NCBI GenBank assembly: GCA_034190875.2
Contig: CM067344.1
Location: 69,978,309 to 70,042,308 of the forward strand
DNA: 64,000 bases
From: Urechis unicinctus
Lineage: Eukaryota; Annelida; Polychaeta; Xenopneusta; Urechidae
Direction of reading: 5' to 3'
The stretch's first letter is position 1, and every line of letters begins with the position of its first letter. The translations under genes were made by a program, and so were the position numbers. Positions 53,193 to 64,000 of the stretch are shown piece by piece. Under the pieces are notes generated by a model, which had not been told where the DNA came from, did not search any database, and saw only the letters and a list, made by a program, of their open reading frames with translations.

Positions 53193-55112
53193 CATCCAGG
53201 CCAACAACGAAAATAGCAACGTGTTTTTCATCTAAGTATATATCAGCCACTCTCTGCAGTGTCATTCCTAACCAGCGCTCATAGTTAAATATCAAAAAGC
53301 TTTGATATTAAAGAAAAGATGTCCGCCATGGTTTTTTGTAAGACACAAGCTACACGATAAGTTCAATGGTAAGCATTTACACGATAAATAATTCATTTGT
53401 ATGCATCGTACCGCTTCGACTAATTGGATTGATGTCTTTTTCTCGGCAACAGTGTGTCCCCACGTTAATTGCTGATCATCCAGTCAGACGCAGTCCACTT
53501 GCATGCACAACATGTACCCACTTATCCAGATTACGAATTTACCATTAGCGAAACATGTTATGACGTCACAGATGACTTATGACAATGTCGCACACACAGC
53601 ACGCTCAAATTAATGCAATACGTTGGTTCCACGATCGTAGTTTGCTGTTGTAACATTTGTTTCTTACAAAATTGACTGCTTCCTGTATCGAATCTGTGCA
53701 ATTTATGTAGGTCTCGGCAATCGTACAATGGGATGGGGAAAAACTTCCGCTCTTTTCCCAATGAAAATTCTCCACCATTCCATCGTTTTGGCTGTCTATG
53801 TGCTCATCTTAATATAACAACAACTGCCCTCTATATGTTTACAAAATGAAGTATTTGTACAAATCATCACATCCAATCTAGTTTTTCGTGCTGTGTCAGG
53901 CTTCTCTCATCCGACCCATTCATGCTAACATGTAGTGCCTTATAATGCTGTATCTGACCGTGAAGCGCCGTCTCTTTTCTATCTGCTACACTTCCGACCA
54001 AATACGATTTCATCACTGTAGCTGTTTGCCTTGCCCACTGATACGTAGACATCTCACGTTTCTTGCTGCCCCGGATTCCAGCTAATGTTTGGATTAATTA
54101 GGTTGTTCCAATGAACTACAGTGGCTCAACAACATTTCTTATTAACGCTACATGATCTGATAAGCGTGCTGGTTCTGCTAACAGTAGAATAACTAAACTG
54201 TCGTATTGCTAAGCACTAGGCTACTTGTTAACGGAAACCAATTTGGTGCACGTTTATCTCTCGCCGGCTATACCTCTGTCTTCATCATATATTTGTCGAC
54301 GATTTGCAGCATAAACTGTAAACACAGGGGACATATGCTAAACACTCGGATTCTAAAACTTCTTTACTTGATCCGGGATGATATTTGATTCAACCTGGAG
54401 AGCTGTACAGACTCTCTATTATAGCCCACCTGCGCAACTGTACATGGCGACTGTACTGACTTCTGTTGTTGTCAGCTGCTGCTGATGATGAAATTATGCG
54501 AGCCACTTAGCAGTAATGTACCACGTACGCCCAACACTGCGGTTCTAAACAATAGCCTCATTGACAGCGACGTGTGGCCAAGGCAGCGCTGATACGGAGA
54601 AAAACATATATATATATAATGCACCACGTTTCATGAAGCCAATAACAGAGGAATACGAGCATGAGCATCGTCGATATTGAGCATGCCATGATGAATAGTG
54701 AAGCACATGTGACATTTATTTAGACACAACACATGACGCTCTGTATTATTGCTCCACCAGTCCACTGCGTCATGCTCGTTGCCATATGTTGATTCTGCGC
54801 GCGTGTGGTTCCGTGCTGAGTTTCACCATTGTATACCCGGCCAGCTCTCGCAAACCAAGCGGCCACACGAGAGTCAACCAATGCCTTGTATAGGATTCAT
54901 TGTCAATGCAGCGAACGTACAGAGGAAACGAAGTGTAATCCCCACTAGACGAGCATTTAGCTTAGGTAGATGGGTGAGGTCAGACAGCTGATGGGTATCT
55001 CCCGGTCACAGCATTATTGCGAGAGGGTTTCTGGCCATCAAAGCAGGTAGTTTAAGAGGGTGCAAGCTGGTATGTGTGGCAGAGTACGATTTATCAGCAC
55101 CCTAAACCCTGA
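53193..55112. other. No feature seen
   Basis: Unique sequence. A minus-strand frame at 53867-54052 reads plausibly (MSTYQWARQTATVMKSYL) but has no family or splice support. Confidence 0.4.
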
Positions 55113-56242
55113 ATTCGGCCTGTTTTAACACGGTTTCTATTCTCACCCGCTCGTCCTGTTTTAACACGGCTCTTATTCTCACCTGCTCGTCCTGTTTTAA
55201 CACGGTTTCTATTCTCACCCGCTCGTCCTGTTTTAACACGGTTTCTATTCTCACCTGCTCGTCCTGTTTTAACACGGCTCCTATTCTCACCTGCTCGTCC
55301 TGTTTTAACACAGCTCCTATTCTCACCTGCTCGTCCTGTTTTAACACAGCTCCTATTCTCACCTGCTCGTCCTGTTTTAACACAGCTCTATTCTCACCTG
55401 CTCGTCCTGTTTTAACACAGCTCCTATTCTCACCCTGCTCGTCCTGTTTTAACACAGCTCCTATTCTCACCTGCTCGTCCTGTTTTAACACAGCTCCTAT
55501 TCTATGCTCTCCACACAGCTCGTCACCTGCTCGTCCTGTTTTAACACAGCTCCTATTCTCACCTGCTCGTCCTGTTTTAACACAGCTCCTATTCTCACCC
55601 ACTCGTCCTGTTTTAACACAGCTCCTATTCTCACCTGCTCGTCCTGTTTTAACACAGCTCCTATTCTCACCGCTCGTCCTGTTTTAACACAGCTCCTATT
55701 CTCCTATCGTCCTGTTTTCACCCATTCTCGTCCTGTTTTAACACGGCTCTTATTCTCACCTGCTCGTCCTGTTTTAACACGGCTCTTATTCTCACCTGCT
55801 CGTCCTGTTTTAACACAGCTCCTATTCTCACCTGCTCGTCCTGTTTTAACACGGTTTCTATTCTCACCTGCTCGTCCTGTTTTAACACAGCTCCTATTCT
55901 CACCCACTCGGCCTGTTTTAACACAGCTCCTATTCTCACCCACTCGGCCTCTCTTTTAACACGGTTTCTATTCTCACCCACTCGGCCTGTTTTAACACGG
56001 TTTCTATTCTCACCCACTCGGCCTGTTTTAACACGGTTTCTATTCTCACCCACTCGGCCTGTTTTAACACGGTTTCTATTCTCACCTGCTCGTCCTGTTT
56101 TAACACGGTTTCTATTCTCACCCACTCGGCCTGTTTTAACACGGCTCTTATTCTCACCCGCTCGTCCTGTTTTAACACGGCTCTTATTCTCACTCGCCCA
56201 TCCTGTATTAACACGGCTCTTATTCTCACTTGCTCGTCCTGT
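55113..56242. repeat. Minisatellite, 36-bp unit, about 31 copies
   Basis: TCTCACCTGCTCGTCCTGTT plus TTAACACAGCTCCTAT. Variants at ACACGGCTCTT, ACACGGTTTCT and CACCCACTCGGCC are grouped in runs. A deletion-bearing segment lies at 55680-55730. Open frames on both strands (GENRSCVKTGRA, PVLTQLLFSPAR) are artefacts of the 36-bp period. Confidence 0.96.
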
Positions 56243-56982
56243 TTGCATTCTCCACCTTTACCTGCTGAGGACACTGGGGCAGCACGGACATGACCTTTAT
56301 GATTTTGTCATTAGAATGAGTTGACAACGGCTGTGGTGCAATCGAAACCAATACATCAGACAGATGATAATAGTGTTTGTCTTTTCATTCTACATGACTC
56401 TTGGATGCCGCGAATTCAGTTCTTATTGCCAGCCTAGCTAACTATGTTCTCGACGCCGTCCTCAGCTCTCTGTCTATCGCCGAGGTGATATCGTCAGGTG
56501 AGCTGATTCAGCATTTCAGCTGATCCAACCGTCCATCCCTAGGCTCCAATATGCCTCAGATCAAGTGGAATACTAATGAAAGCACTCAAATAGACCGATG
56601 TATCACAAATTTGATCTAAATAGAACGCTTTTGGGATGTTTGCTTTGGTGCAGTTTTCTCAAAGCTATCTGGCCAAATCAATTGTCTGCAAGTTCTCCGT
56701 CATCGCAAATATGTCTTGAATAACTCCTTCTGAATAAATCACTTGTATTATTATGTTCAGGGTTCACATGTTGTTGTGTATCTTCATAATAGACATAGTT
56801 TGATGGGTTTTCTGTACGGTGTGGCGCTTTACCCCCCATTCGAAGAAAGCTACCATTGGCGGGAATAATGAATGAGTGTCAATCGCGGTCGAAACATGTA
56901 ATTTTTGTACTACTTAAAAATCCAAGTGGGGAATCATTTCTGATGACACGTTTTTTAAATCTGCAATTATAATTGCTGCAGA
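56243..56982. other. No confirmed feature
   Basis: Unique sequence. An exon-like stretch at 56420-56497 is discussed among the rejected items. Confidence 0.4.
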
Positions 56983-57330
56983 AGTAATCACGAACTAGCC
57001 GTCCAGTTAACAATTGATACAGAAGTTATAATGAACCAGTCGTAACAGGAGTAATCACGAACAAGGCGTCCTGCTTATAATTGTAAAAGGATTAATCACG
57101 AACCAGGCGTCCTGTTTATAATCGTCACAGGAGTAATCACGGACCAGGTGCGCTGTTTATAATCGTCTCAGGAGTAATCACGGACCAGGTGCGCTGTTTA
57201 TAATCGTCACTGAAGTAATCACGGACCAGGCGTCCTGTTTATAATCGTTACTGAAGTAATCACGGACCAGGTGCGCTGTTTATAATCGTCACAGGAAGTA
57301 ATCACGGACCAGGTGCGCTGTTTGGAAATG
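56983..57330. repeat. Minisatellite, 41-bp unit, about eight copies
   Basis: GTAATCACGGACCAGGTGCG plus CTGTTTATAATCGTCACAGGA; starts at 57133 and 57174 set the period. Left copies are more diverged (ACCAGGCGTCC). Confidence 0.92.
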
Positions 57331-57968
57331 CTGTAAGAGTAATCACTGAACTGAATTAACCATGTCGTGGTAAAGACAGTATTCACATCAGCAGTATCTA
57401 CTGGGATGTGTCGTCGTCGGGAAGTTACGCGTCGCACCTTAGCTATGTCGAACGACGTCCCCTGAGTAAATGCGACTGTTCCGCGACGCAGGGGCCTTAG
57501 GTGTTTATTCAGTGACAAACGCCTTAGGTGGAGGAGCGGGTTTATGCCTTGGAGATTACATGAAGTGAAACGTTAACAAGCATTCCATAGCGCCCCACGA
57601 GGCTGGAGCCCTTCATTAATAAATCACAGGATATCTTAAAGTAGCACACTTAATAGCGATTGCTCAGTGAATCCGTTGGTTGCTGTGTTAGTTTTGTGCA
57701 GGAAGCCTAACGTTAAGGTATAACTGCTGAGAGACCAGAATGGTTGCCACAGGGGCTGCGATGAGCATAACGATAAAATGTTATATTGAGACGGGTTCTG
57801 TGGCGCTGAGAGGAGAATGATTATGATTACCCATGCTGATACTATTTTTACAATGATCTGAAGTGATGAGTTGAGCATAGCAATGATCACAAGTACTGAG
57901 ATGTAAAAAATACTGAGCTATAATGTTGAGAGGAATGTAATAACGGTTTGTAGTGCTGAAATGGATAG
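57331..57968. other. No feature seen
   Basis: Mostly unique sequence. From about 57840 loose TAATGATCAC-like motifs precede the next array and may be its decayed ancestor. Confidence 0.45.
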
Positions 57969-58271
57969 AATAATGGTCACCAGTGCCGAATGAGCTTGAT
58001 AATGGTCACCAGTGCCGAATGAGCTTGATAATGGTCACCAGTGCCGAATGAGCTTGATAATGGTCACCAGTGCCGAATGAGCTTGATAATGGTCACCAGT
58101 GCCGAATGAGCTTGATAATGGTCACCAGTGCCGAATGAGCTTGATAATGGTCACCAGTGCCGAATGAGCTTGATAATGGTCACCAGTGCCGAATGAGCTT
58201 GATAATGGTCACCAGTGCCGAATGAGCTTGATAATGGTCACCAGTGCCGAATGAGCTTGATAATGGTCACT
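57969..58271. repeat. Near-perfect minisatellite, 29-bp unit, about ten copies
   Basis: GATAATGGTCACCAGTGCCG plus AATGAGCTT repeats with no mismatch that I could find between full copies, unlike every other array here. Confidence 0.97.
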
Positions 58272-58438
58272 TGCGATTCGCTCAGCAAAATAAATTATAC
58301 GACGGTGTGGTATGTGATGTTGTCTTGGAAACTCACGATATAGTGTCATATGAAGTCACGTGGTGCCGTCATGTGAAGTCACGTGATGTTGCCGTGTCCC
58401 GCGTTTAAACGAGAAACGAAAATATCAGCCTGCTTCTG

Positions 58439-58709
58439 TTAGGCTGGAAGCTCTCGCTTAGATTTTTGGGGAATTACGTATTCCAGAGGCATGGTTCCGT
58501 TCTCAAAGGAGGCATAGCGAGCCGTTCCCTTTTCGACTGAGTTTCCATTGGAATGGAAGGACTGTACTTGTCTTAACTCTGAGTCAGTGTTGTTATTGAG
58601 TGACTTGGAAGCGTCAGATGAGCTGGGCGGCGCTATGACATCAACAGAATAAAGAGGCAGATCGAGCGGTGATGCAGGTCTCGTCTCGTCGTGAATAGTT
58701 TGACCAACA
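58439..58709 (-). CDS. Candidate terminal coding exon, C-terminal tail of an unassigned protein
   Basis: After an acceptor of T-rich sequence and TAG, one base and then 90 codons (stop included) stay open to TAA at 58439-58441. The peptide is polar and Ser/Asn rich: DLPLYSVDVIAPPSSSDASK, later VQSFHSNGNSVEKG, and the end ARYASFENGTMPLEYVIPQ then KSKRELPA. Codon use is even and the region is not repetitive, unlike the arrays on both sides (57969-58271 and 58780-59672). It reads like the cytosolic C-terminal tail of a larger protein whose earlier exons would lie at higher coordinates. I do not recognise the family. Confidence 0.5.
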
Positions 58710-58779
58710 CTACGAAATAAATAAACCTTAATATAGTTGCTATCAGGACATGGCTCGTTGAATTGCCATGTTATTATGA

Positions 58780-59672
58780 TGGCATGGTTTGATATACTGA
58801 TGTGCTATCACGGCTTGGCTTGTTATACTGATGTGCTATCACGGTCAGGCTTCGTATACTGACGTGCTATCACGGCCAGACTTGTTATACTGACGTGCTT
58901 TCACGGCTTGGCTTGTAATACTGATGTGCTATCACGGCTTGTCTTGTTATACTGATGTGCTATTACGGCCAGACTTGTTATACTGACGTGTTATCACGGC
59001 CAGACTTGTTATACTGACGTGCTATCACGGCTAGACTTGTTATACTTATGTACTTTCACGGCTTGGCTTGTAATGCTGATGTGCTATCACGGCTTGGCTT
59101 GTAATACTGATATGCTATTACGGCTTGGCTTGTAATACTGATGTGCTATCATGGTCTGGCTGTTATACTGACGTGCTATCACGGCTTGGCTTGTTATACT
59201 GATGTGCTATCACGGCCTGGCTGTTATACTGAAGTGCTATCACGGCCAGGCTTGTTATACTGACGTGCTATCACAGCCAGGCTTGAAATACTGATGTGCT
59301 ATCACGGCCTGGCTGTTATACTGATGTGCTATCACGGCTTTGCTTGTAATACTGATGTGCTATCATGGCCTGGCTGTTATACTGACGTGCTGTCATGGTC
59401 TGGCTGTTATACTGACGTGCTATCACGACCTGGCTGTTATACTGACGTGCTGTCATGGTCTGGCTGCTATAATGAAGTGGTATCACGGCCAAACTTATTA
59501 TACTGACGTGCTATCGAGGCCAGGCATTTTACAAAGACGTCCTATCAGGGCATTCTACGACGGCCTGAATTGTTAATATGCCATGCTATCACGGCCTGGT
59601 TTGTTATTATCACATGCTATCACGGCCTGGTTTGTTATTTTCACATGCTATCACGGCATGGATTGCTATAAA
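58780..59672. repeat. Minisatellite, 31-bp unit, about 29 copies
   Basis: TATACTGATGTGCTATCACG plus GCCTGGCTTGT with frequent 29-bp variants that lack TT. The plus-strand frames at 59294-59576 are repeat translations. Confidence 0.94.
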
Positions 59673-62600
59673 GGAATAACCAGGGCATGTCGACTCATCC
59701 TTTGTTTTATCGCATTTTGATATGCTACACTGCAATTACCCATCGTCTCTAATAACGCAGCACTTAAATGTGCACCGGGTCTACCCATCATGTGTCATAT
59801 CCAAAGACGAACATTACGGGCCAAACGAAATAGGTCGTGTTCCATTATAAATGGTCCTGAACATTTAATTGCTACCCCTGTCGTTTAGTCCCACTGAAAG
59901 AGGCGTGGTGTTTTTGTAGCGGCCATTATTGCATAATACCATTTAGTATTTGACGGCGACTTGCTGCTTAATAAAATGCTGTTGTCTGGCGGGGCGCATG
60001 GTACGCCACGTGATCAGCGTCTGGCCGTGACCTCGTCCGCGACCCCTTCGTCATTACTGCCGTTCACCAGTATGGACACCGTCATTAATTGCTCTCGTTA
60101 ATGTCTTGTTATACATTTGATGGTGTAGTTTTCACAAAGCACTATCTGCCACGAAAGGTTGAAGCAATGTAACAATATGATACCTGATGCAGCGAAGCAA
60201 GACAGGCATAATAGCATTCGTTAATATATGGAGTATTCAGAAAAGAGAGCTTGAACCTATCAGTTAAGGCAGTAGGGCACTGAACAATGCACATGCTGAT
60301 TGCCATTACCGTACACTGGGTACACTGGTGTCTTGAACTTTCTGATATGTGTCTGTTGTTGTTGTGCTTCCTGTAGGAGGCATCCGTAATTCGTATCTGC
60401 CTGCATATCGATGTGTGTGTGAGTGAGCATGTGGTACAATACTGCGTCGTCATAAGTAGTGTTTCGTGACACAAAGGTTGTAGAACAATTTTGGTCGATT
60501 GTTTTATGAAGGACACGCCGAATTTGAAAGGGTGAATAGAGGTTACAAAAGGATTGTTTGATTAAGGGATTGTGCGGATGGCTTGACAAAGGGGTTGTTT
60601 AACAAAGGGATAGCTCGATAAAGGGATTGAGGTGATGGAGGTGACATGACATACCGATTATGGCATTGAAATTTGAGACTAAGAGATGTAAGTGGCAAGT
60701 GATGTTATCTGTTACACCCAGATGATTACCACACCAACTGGCGTCCGTCTATGTTGATTCATTGATGGTGATTAAGTTATTGTCTGTTTTCCTTACTGTC
60801 AAACAGATGCCGAGATAGCTGACATCTTTAACGTGGTAGACATTAGTTGAACGTCCCTACGCAATAAGGGAACATTCATTATTGATCTAACATAAGCCGG
60901 GTCACCAGGATATTGGATAAGTCAATTTTAATACCCCAGCCTCAGAAACCTTTTGAAAAATAATTGCCCAACCTGCGGATCGTTGCTAAATTGTTCTGAT
61001 TACCCAATTTTTTCGTATATGATTTACGTGTTTTATTTGGGGGTTAACATCCTTTCTATGCTGTTTGTCATACTTTGATGATGCGGTCGTGGAAAAAAGC
61101 CTCGCGCGCAATCGGATTGAATATTCATGACCCTCTCACCAAGTGAAGTCAGAGAAACAGACATGCCACCAGCCCCATTTTCCTGGTGGAAAATGCCAGC
61201 ATCCAATGAATCCACATGGGACAGCAAAAACTCCAACATTGATCCAGTCGTAACTCGCTGCCGCCTATAGTTTGATAAATAAACACACTTCTTAGTCCAC
61301 ATTTGCCAACAATACCCTAAGTCACGTTTTTACGCTTGACGAATTGTGATTTTACCTAAAGGACAATGATCATCAAATGCTGCAGTACTATCTATCCTGT
61401 TGGTGTGGAAATCCACACCCCTGTATGTCATCTGAGATTTGCACAGAGGACGGTTCATTTCTACACGTTCTTGCGCATGAATGCGCGGCGATTGTCAATG
61501 TTCAATGAGTCTATCGTAAACCACCTTGTTTGGGGCATCTGGTACGTGCCTTGCGTGCATTGACCAGCGACAACGGTAGGACTGCTTGATGCATTGTCGG
61601 TTCGACAAATGCTTGCATTCTCTAATAACTTTAATATTTCGTGTAATTTTGTGAAAGCTAACGTTGTCACGACCGCCCGCGTCTGACAATGAAGATGCCT
61701 TTAAAGAAATAACATCAAGGCTCTCATTGTTGATGAAAGAAACGTCACGTGGTGCTTCACTCGGTGGAGGAAAAAGAATGCAGCTCGTGTAGATAGATGT
61801 AGATCGCCTCAAGCGCAACAATTTTTGTCAAGGTATTTTGCTTGTATCTCTTCCTAACGGGCACTACCAGGAGAGAATCCCCCCATGTCATAACGCCCTC
61901 CACGCTATGACCGAATTGACATCTCTATCTGCCGGTATTTTGATACTGACTTTGATGCTGACATTGACATATTGTTGTGTACACTACTACATGTGGAATT
62001 TTGAATGTTGAAATGGCTGGCTTTAGTTGGATATAATGTTCATTTCACTGACAAAGACTCACATTGGTAGTTTGTTGCCTTGGCAACAACATTGTTCATC
62101 TCCTGAGTAACCATGCTGTCCTGTAGTAATGAGTCTTATTCTACTTTAAGGGAACTTTCTTCTGTCTGTCAATAACGTTCCGTTACTGGCCTACTGTAAG
62201 TCTGTTGGGTCCTTATATTTCAGCCGCGTCTACTATTTATATCTAAGTAAGGTAACAAGGTCCGTGTGATGTCTAAGACTAGCTGGTGGCTTTGGGCTGC
62301 AGCCTGACTTACCAATTGACGTCAAATCCATCCGTGCATCAATTAAATTGAGTCTGAGGTGGCACAGTGGCACGTGTAGGCGATGAAGAAGATGATCATG
62401 ACAGTTGCAAAAGCAAGGCATTTTGTTATCAATAATTACGATAAAGAGCACATGTTTTCCCCGAATCAGAATCGACTCTCGTCATTTCTTAACTCTGCGA
62501 CTTTCATGCTCGCTGACAATTCGTTCTGGTCAGCTATTTCTGTTTTATGCTGGATATCCTATGCCCATAAATACCGCTTGTCTTACTATTATCTCCCGTT

Positions 62601-63439
62601 AAAGTCTTTCAATAAGGCTGCAGGCCTGTCTTTCGACCTTACATGGTCCCTTGTTCAGTCGCATTATTCACCCGATTCTTGCATGATTAATGATGGAATT
62701 ACTCAGATAAAGATTTTGTTGCAAGGAAGCCGAATGCATGCATCAATGTCGACTAAACCATTGTAAGTCACCTTATAAAAAAGTTCCCTTCCATCACTTC
62801 TGTTAAATCCCGGAGATTGAAGCGCATTGACTTGTTCGCCTTATGTCACTAATGTAAAACAAAGCCCGGCGCTTTATTGAAGTGCACCTGGGAGTAAACC
62901 ATCCATCACTCAGGGCAGTTATCACAACGTTCTATATAAGTTGCTAATGCGTCATGAGTACGCTTTGTATACGCCCAAAATTGAAAAAAAAACATTAAGA
63001 AATTTTGATACGTCGGCGTACGCTGACTAAATCGTCAAGGTGTGAAAGGGCCATAACGCGGACATCATTGCACGAGCCCGCTCGTTGCGCCATGTATATA
63101 TGTAGAAAGTTCTTGTAACTTTAACCCCGATCGAACGATGTTATAGTCATATATCTATATAAACAATGCAGGCATACTGAAGGGCTATTCTCACGTTCAC
63201 TTTATATTGCTGTTACTCACTGACGAATATTTCGGAAGAGATCACCAAGGTTTTGTCATGAGAAGAGCAGCTTGGCGGTGTCGGAGCGTTAAGGTTGACT
63301 ACAAAGTATCTGTTAGTCAAAGCTTTGCCTTGCAGCTAACATCGATTCGAGGGTCCGCTACTCAGGCAAGATGTGTTATAACTTAGCTGCTATAACAGTT
63401 CTATTGCAAGGTGTCCATTTTTTCGGTCTATTCTATTCT
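59673..63439. other. Mostly unassigned unique sequence
   Basis: Apart from the weak exon candidate at 61140-61264, I see only open frames without domain or splice support, including 61495-61821 on the minus strand and 62383-62766 on the plus strand. A short degenerate GGGATTG repeat lies at about 60535-60630. Confidence 0.4.
61140..61264 (-). CDS. Weak internal-exon candidate
   Basis: Between a possible acceptor (ACTATAG at the high-coordinate end) and a donor CTTG|GTGAGAG, one frame stays open with VTTGSMLEFLLSHVDSLDAG and IFHQENGAGGMSVSLTSL. A second frame is open too but is tryptophan-rich and less protein-like. The preferred frame ends with one base of a codon, which does not fit the 58439-58709 exon directly. 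The product is unknown. Confidence 0.22.
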
Positions 63440-63442
63440 ATT

Positions 63443-63478
<36 letters not shown>

Positions 63479-63480
63479 TT

Positions 63481-63520
<40 letters not shown>

Positions 63521-63524
63521 TTTC

Positions 63525-63555
<31 letters not shown>

Positions 63556-63557
63556 TC
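63440..63557. repeat. CTTT microsatellite
   Basis: Pure CTTT units with two short interruptions (extra T bases near 63477 and TTCC near 63521). The Phe-Leu-Ser open frames are artefacts. Confidence 0.98.
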
Positions 63558-64000
63558 CCATTGTTCTACTTCGGTACGTTGCTACTTTTTGCCGGACTGT
63601 GCTTTAGAAGAAGTGCGTCTGTAGAAACAATCGTCATTTGGAACATTGCTTTGTATTGAGTGTGTTCTCGTCAGCTCGGGGTCTCCATGCAAGTCATCTG
63701 GCTCACTCAATTCGACCGGCTTGCATCCGATGGGTGTTTCCCAGAGAAAGACGTTGTTGGAACAAGGCGGTTGCGAGAAAGCTCAGCACAACCTGCCGAG
63801 GTCTGAGTGACGCCCCCTGATTGATATCTTGGCATTGTTACACGCATTCATCACATAACCCGGTCCCGTAGCTTGAGATTAACTTACCATGATAACCCCG
63901 TGCAATTACTACACAATCAGTGTGCAAAGTAACTGTTATCAGGTAAATCAATGAGAACATTGTACTCATGGGAATAAAGACAACTTGCGGACTACACGAG
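63558..64000. other. No feature seen
   Basis: Unique sequence to the right edge, with one short open frame (63638-63820) lacking support. Confidence 0.45.

Noticed and set aside
55102-56274. Overlapping repetitive frames on both strands
   Set aside because: Products of the 36-bp array, with no unique flanking coding sequence.
56420-56497. Exon-like stretch with peptide VLIASLANYVLDAVLSSLSI and a CAG|GTGAGC donor
   Set aside because: The acceptor lacks a pyrimidine tract, the stretch is only 78 nt, and there are no neighbouring exons.
61495-61821. Minus-strand frame with RDVSFINNESLDVISLKASS
   Set aside because: Reads fairly well, but no good acceptor-donor pair and no family recognised; a plus-strand frame overlaps it.
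62250-62275. GTAACAAGGTCCGTGTG, similar to the 3' end of small-subunit rRNA
   Set aside because: Similarity is limited to a few bases and the flanks do not match rRNA.
62383-62766. 127-codon plus-strand frame
   Set aside because: No domain, composition near random, and a minus-strand frame overlaps its start.

Overview
The window looks like nuclear DNA of an invertebrate animal. Genes are split by GT-AG introns, long stretches are non-coding, and tandem repeats are very abundant. There is no sign of bacterial gene packing, ribosome binding sites or long single-exon genes. The one gene I can resolve fully has an intact animal-type exon structure. I cannot place the species from sequence alone; a marine invertebrate such as a mollusc or other lophotrochozoan is a guess.

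The only complete gene is on the minus strand at 25908-30379: seven exons that join in phase into a 310-residue cyclin-box protein, which I identify as CNTD1, the meiotic crossover cyclin-like protein (COSA-1 in C. elegans). Its introns carry two back-to-back near-perfect palindromes and a duplicated 108-119 bp block with long C-runs. Elsewhere I see fragments of other genes: two possible first coding exons on the plus strand (42466-42663 and 45996-46070, both ending in phase 0 at good donors), a terminal coding exon on the minus strand (58439-58709), and a weaker internal-exon candidate (61140-61264). I could not assign families to these.

The dominant feature is minisatellite DNA. About twenty tandem arrays with different unit lengths (about 19 to 65 bp) occupy roughly a quarter of the window, by my estimate from array lengths. 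Left half: 1-1275, 2427-3640 with a tail to 3865, 5130-6001, 7530-9300, 9497-10325, 12885-13712 with a tail to 14040, 16555-17025, 17470-19195, 21604-22680. Right half: 39400-40375, 43815-44330, 44835-45425, 46979-48012, 49690-49885, 52150-53192, 55113-56242, 56983-57330, 57969-58271, 58780-59672. The gene-bearing middle (about 22.7-39.3 kb) has almost none of these arrays and instead holds CNTD1, an AT dinucleotide tract and three mobile-element-like structures (34041-34712, 35641-37130, 37814-39329).

Most long open frames in the window are by-products of these arrays. Units of 21, 24, 33 and 36 bp preserve reading frame, so several frames stay open at once. I list them as repeats, not genes.
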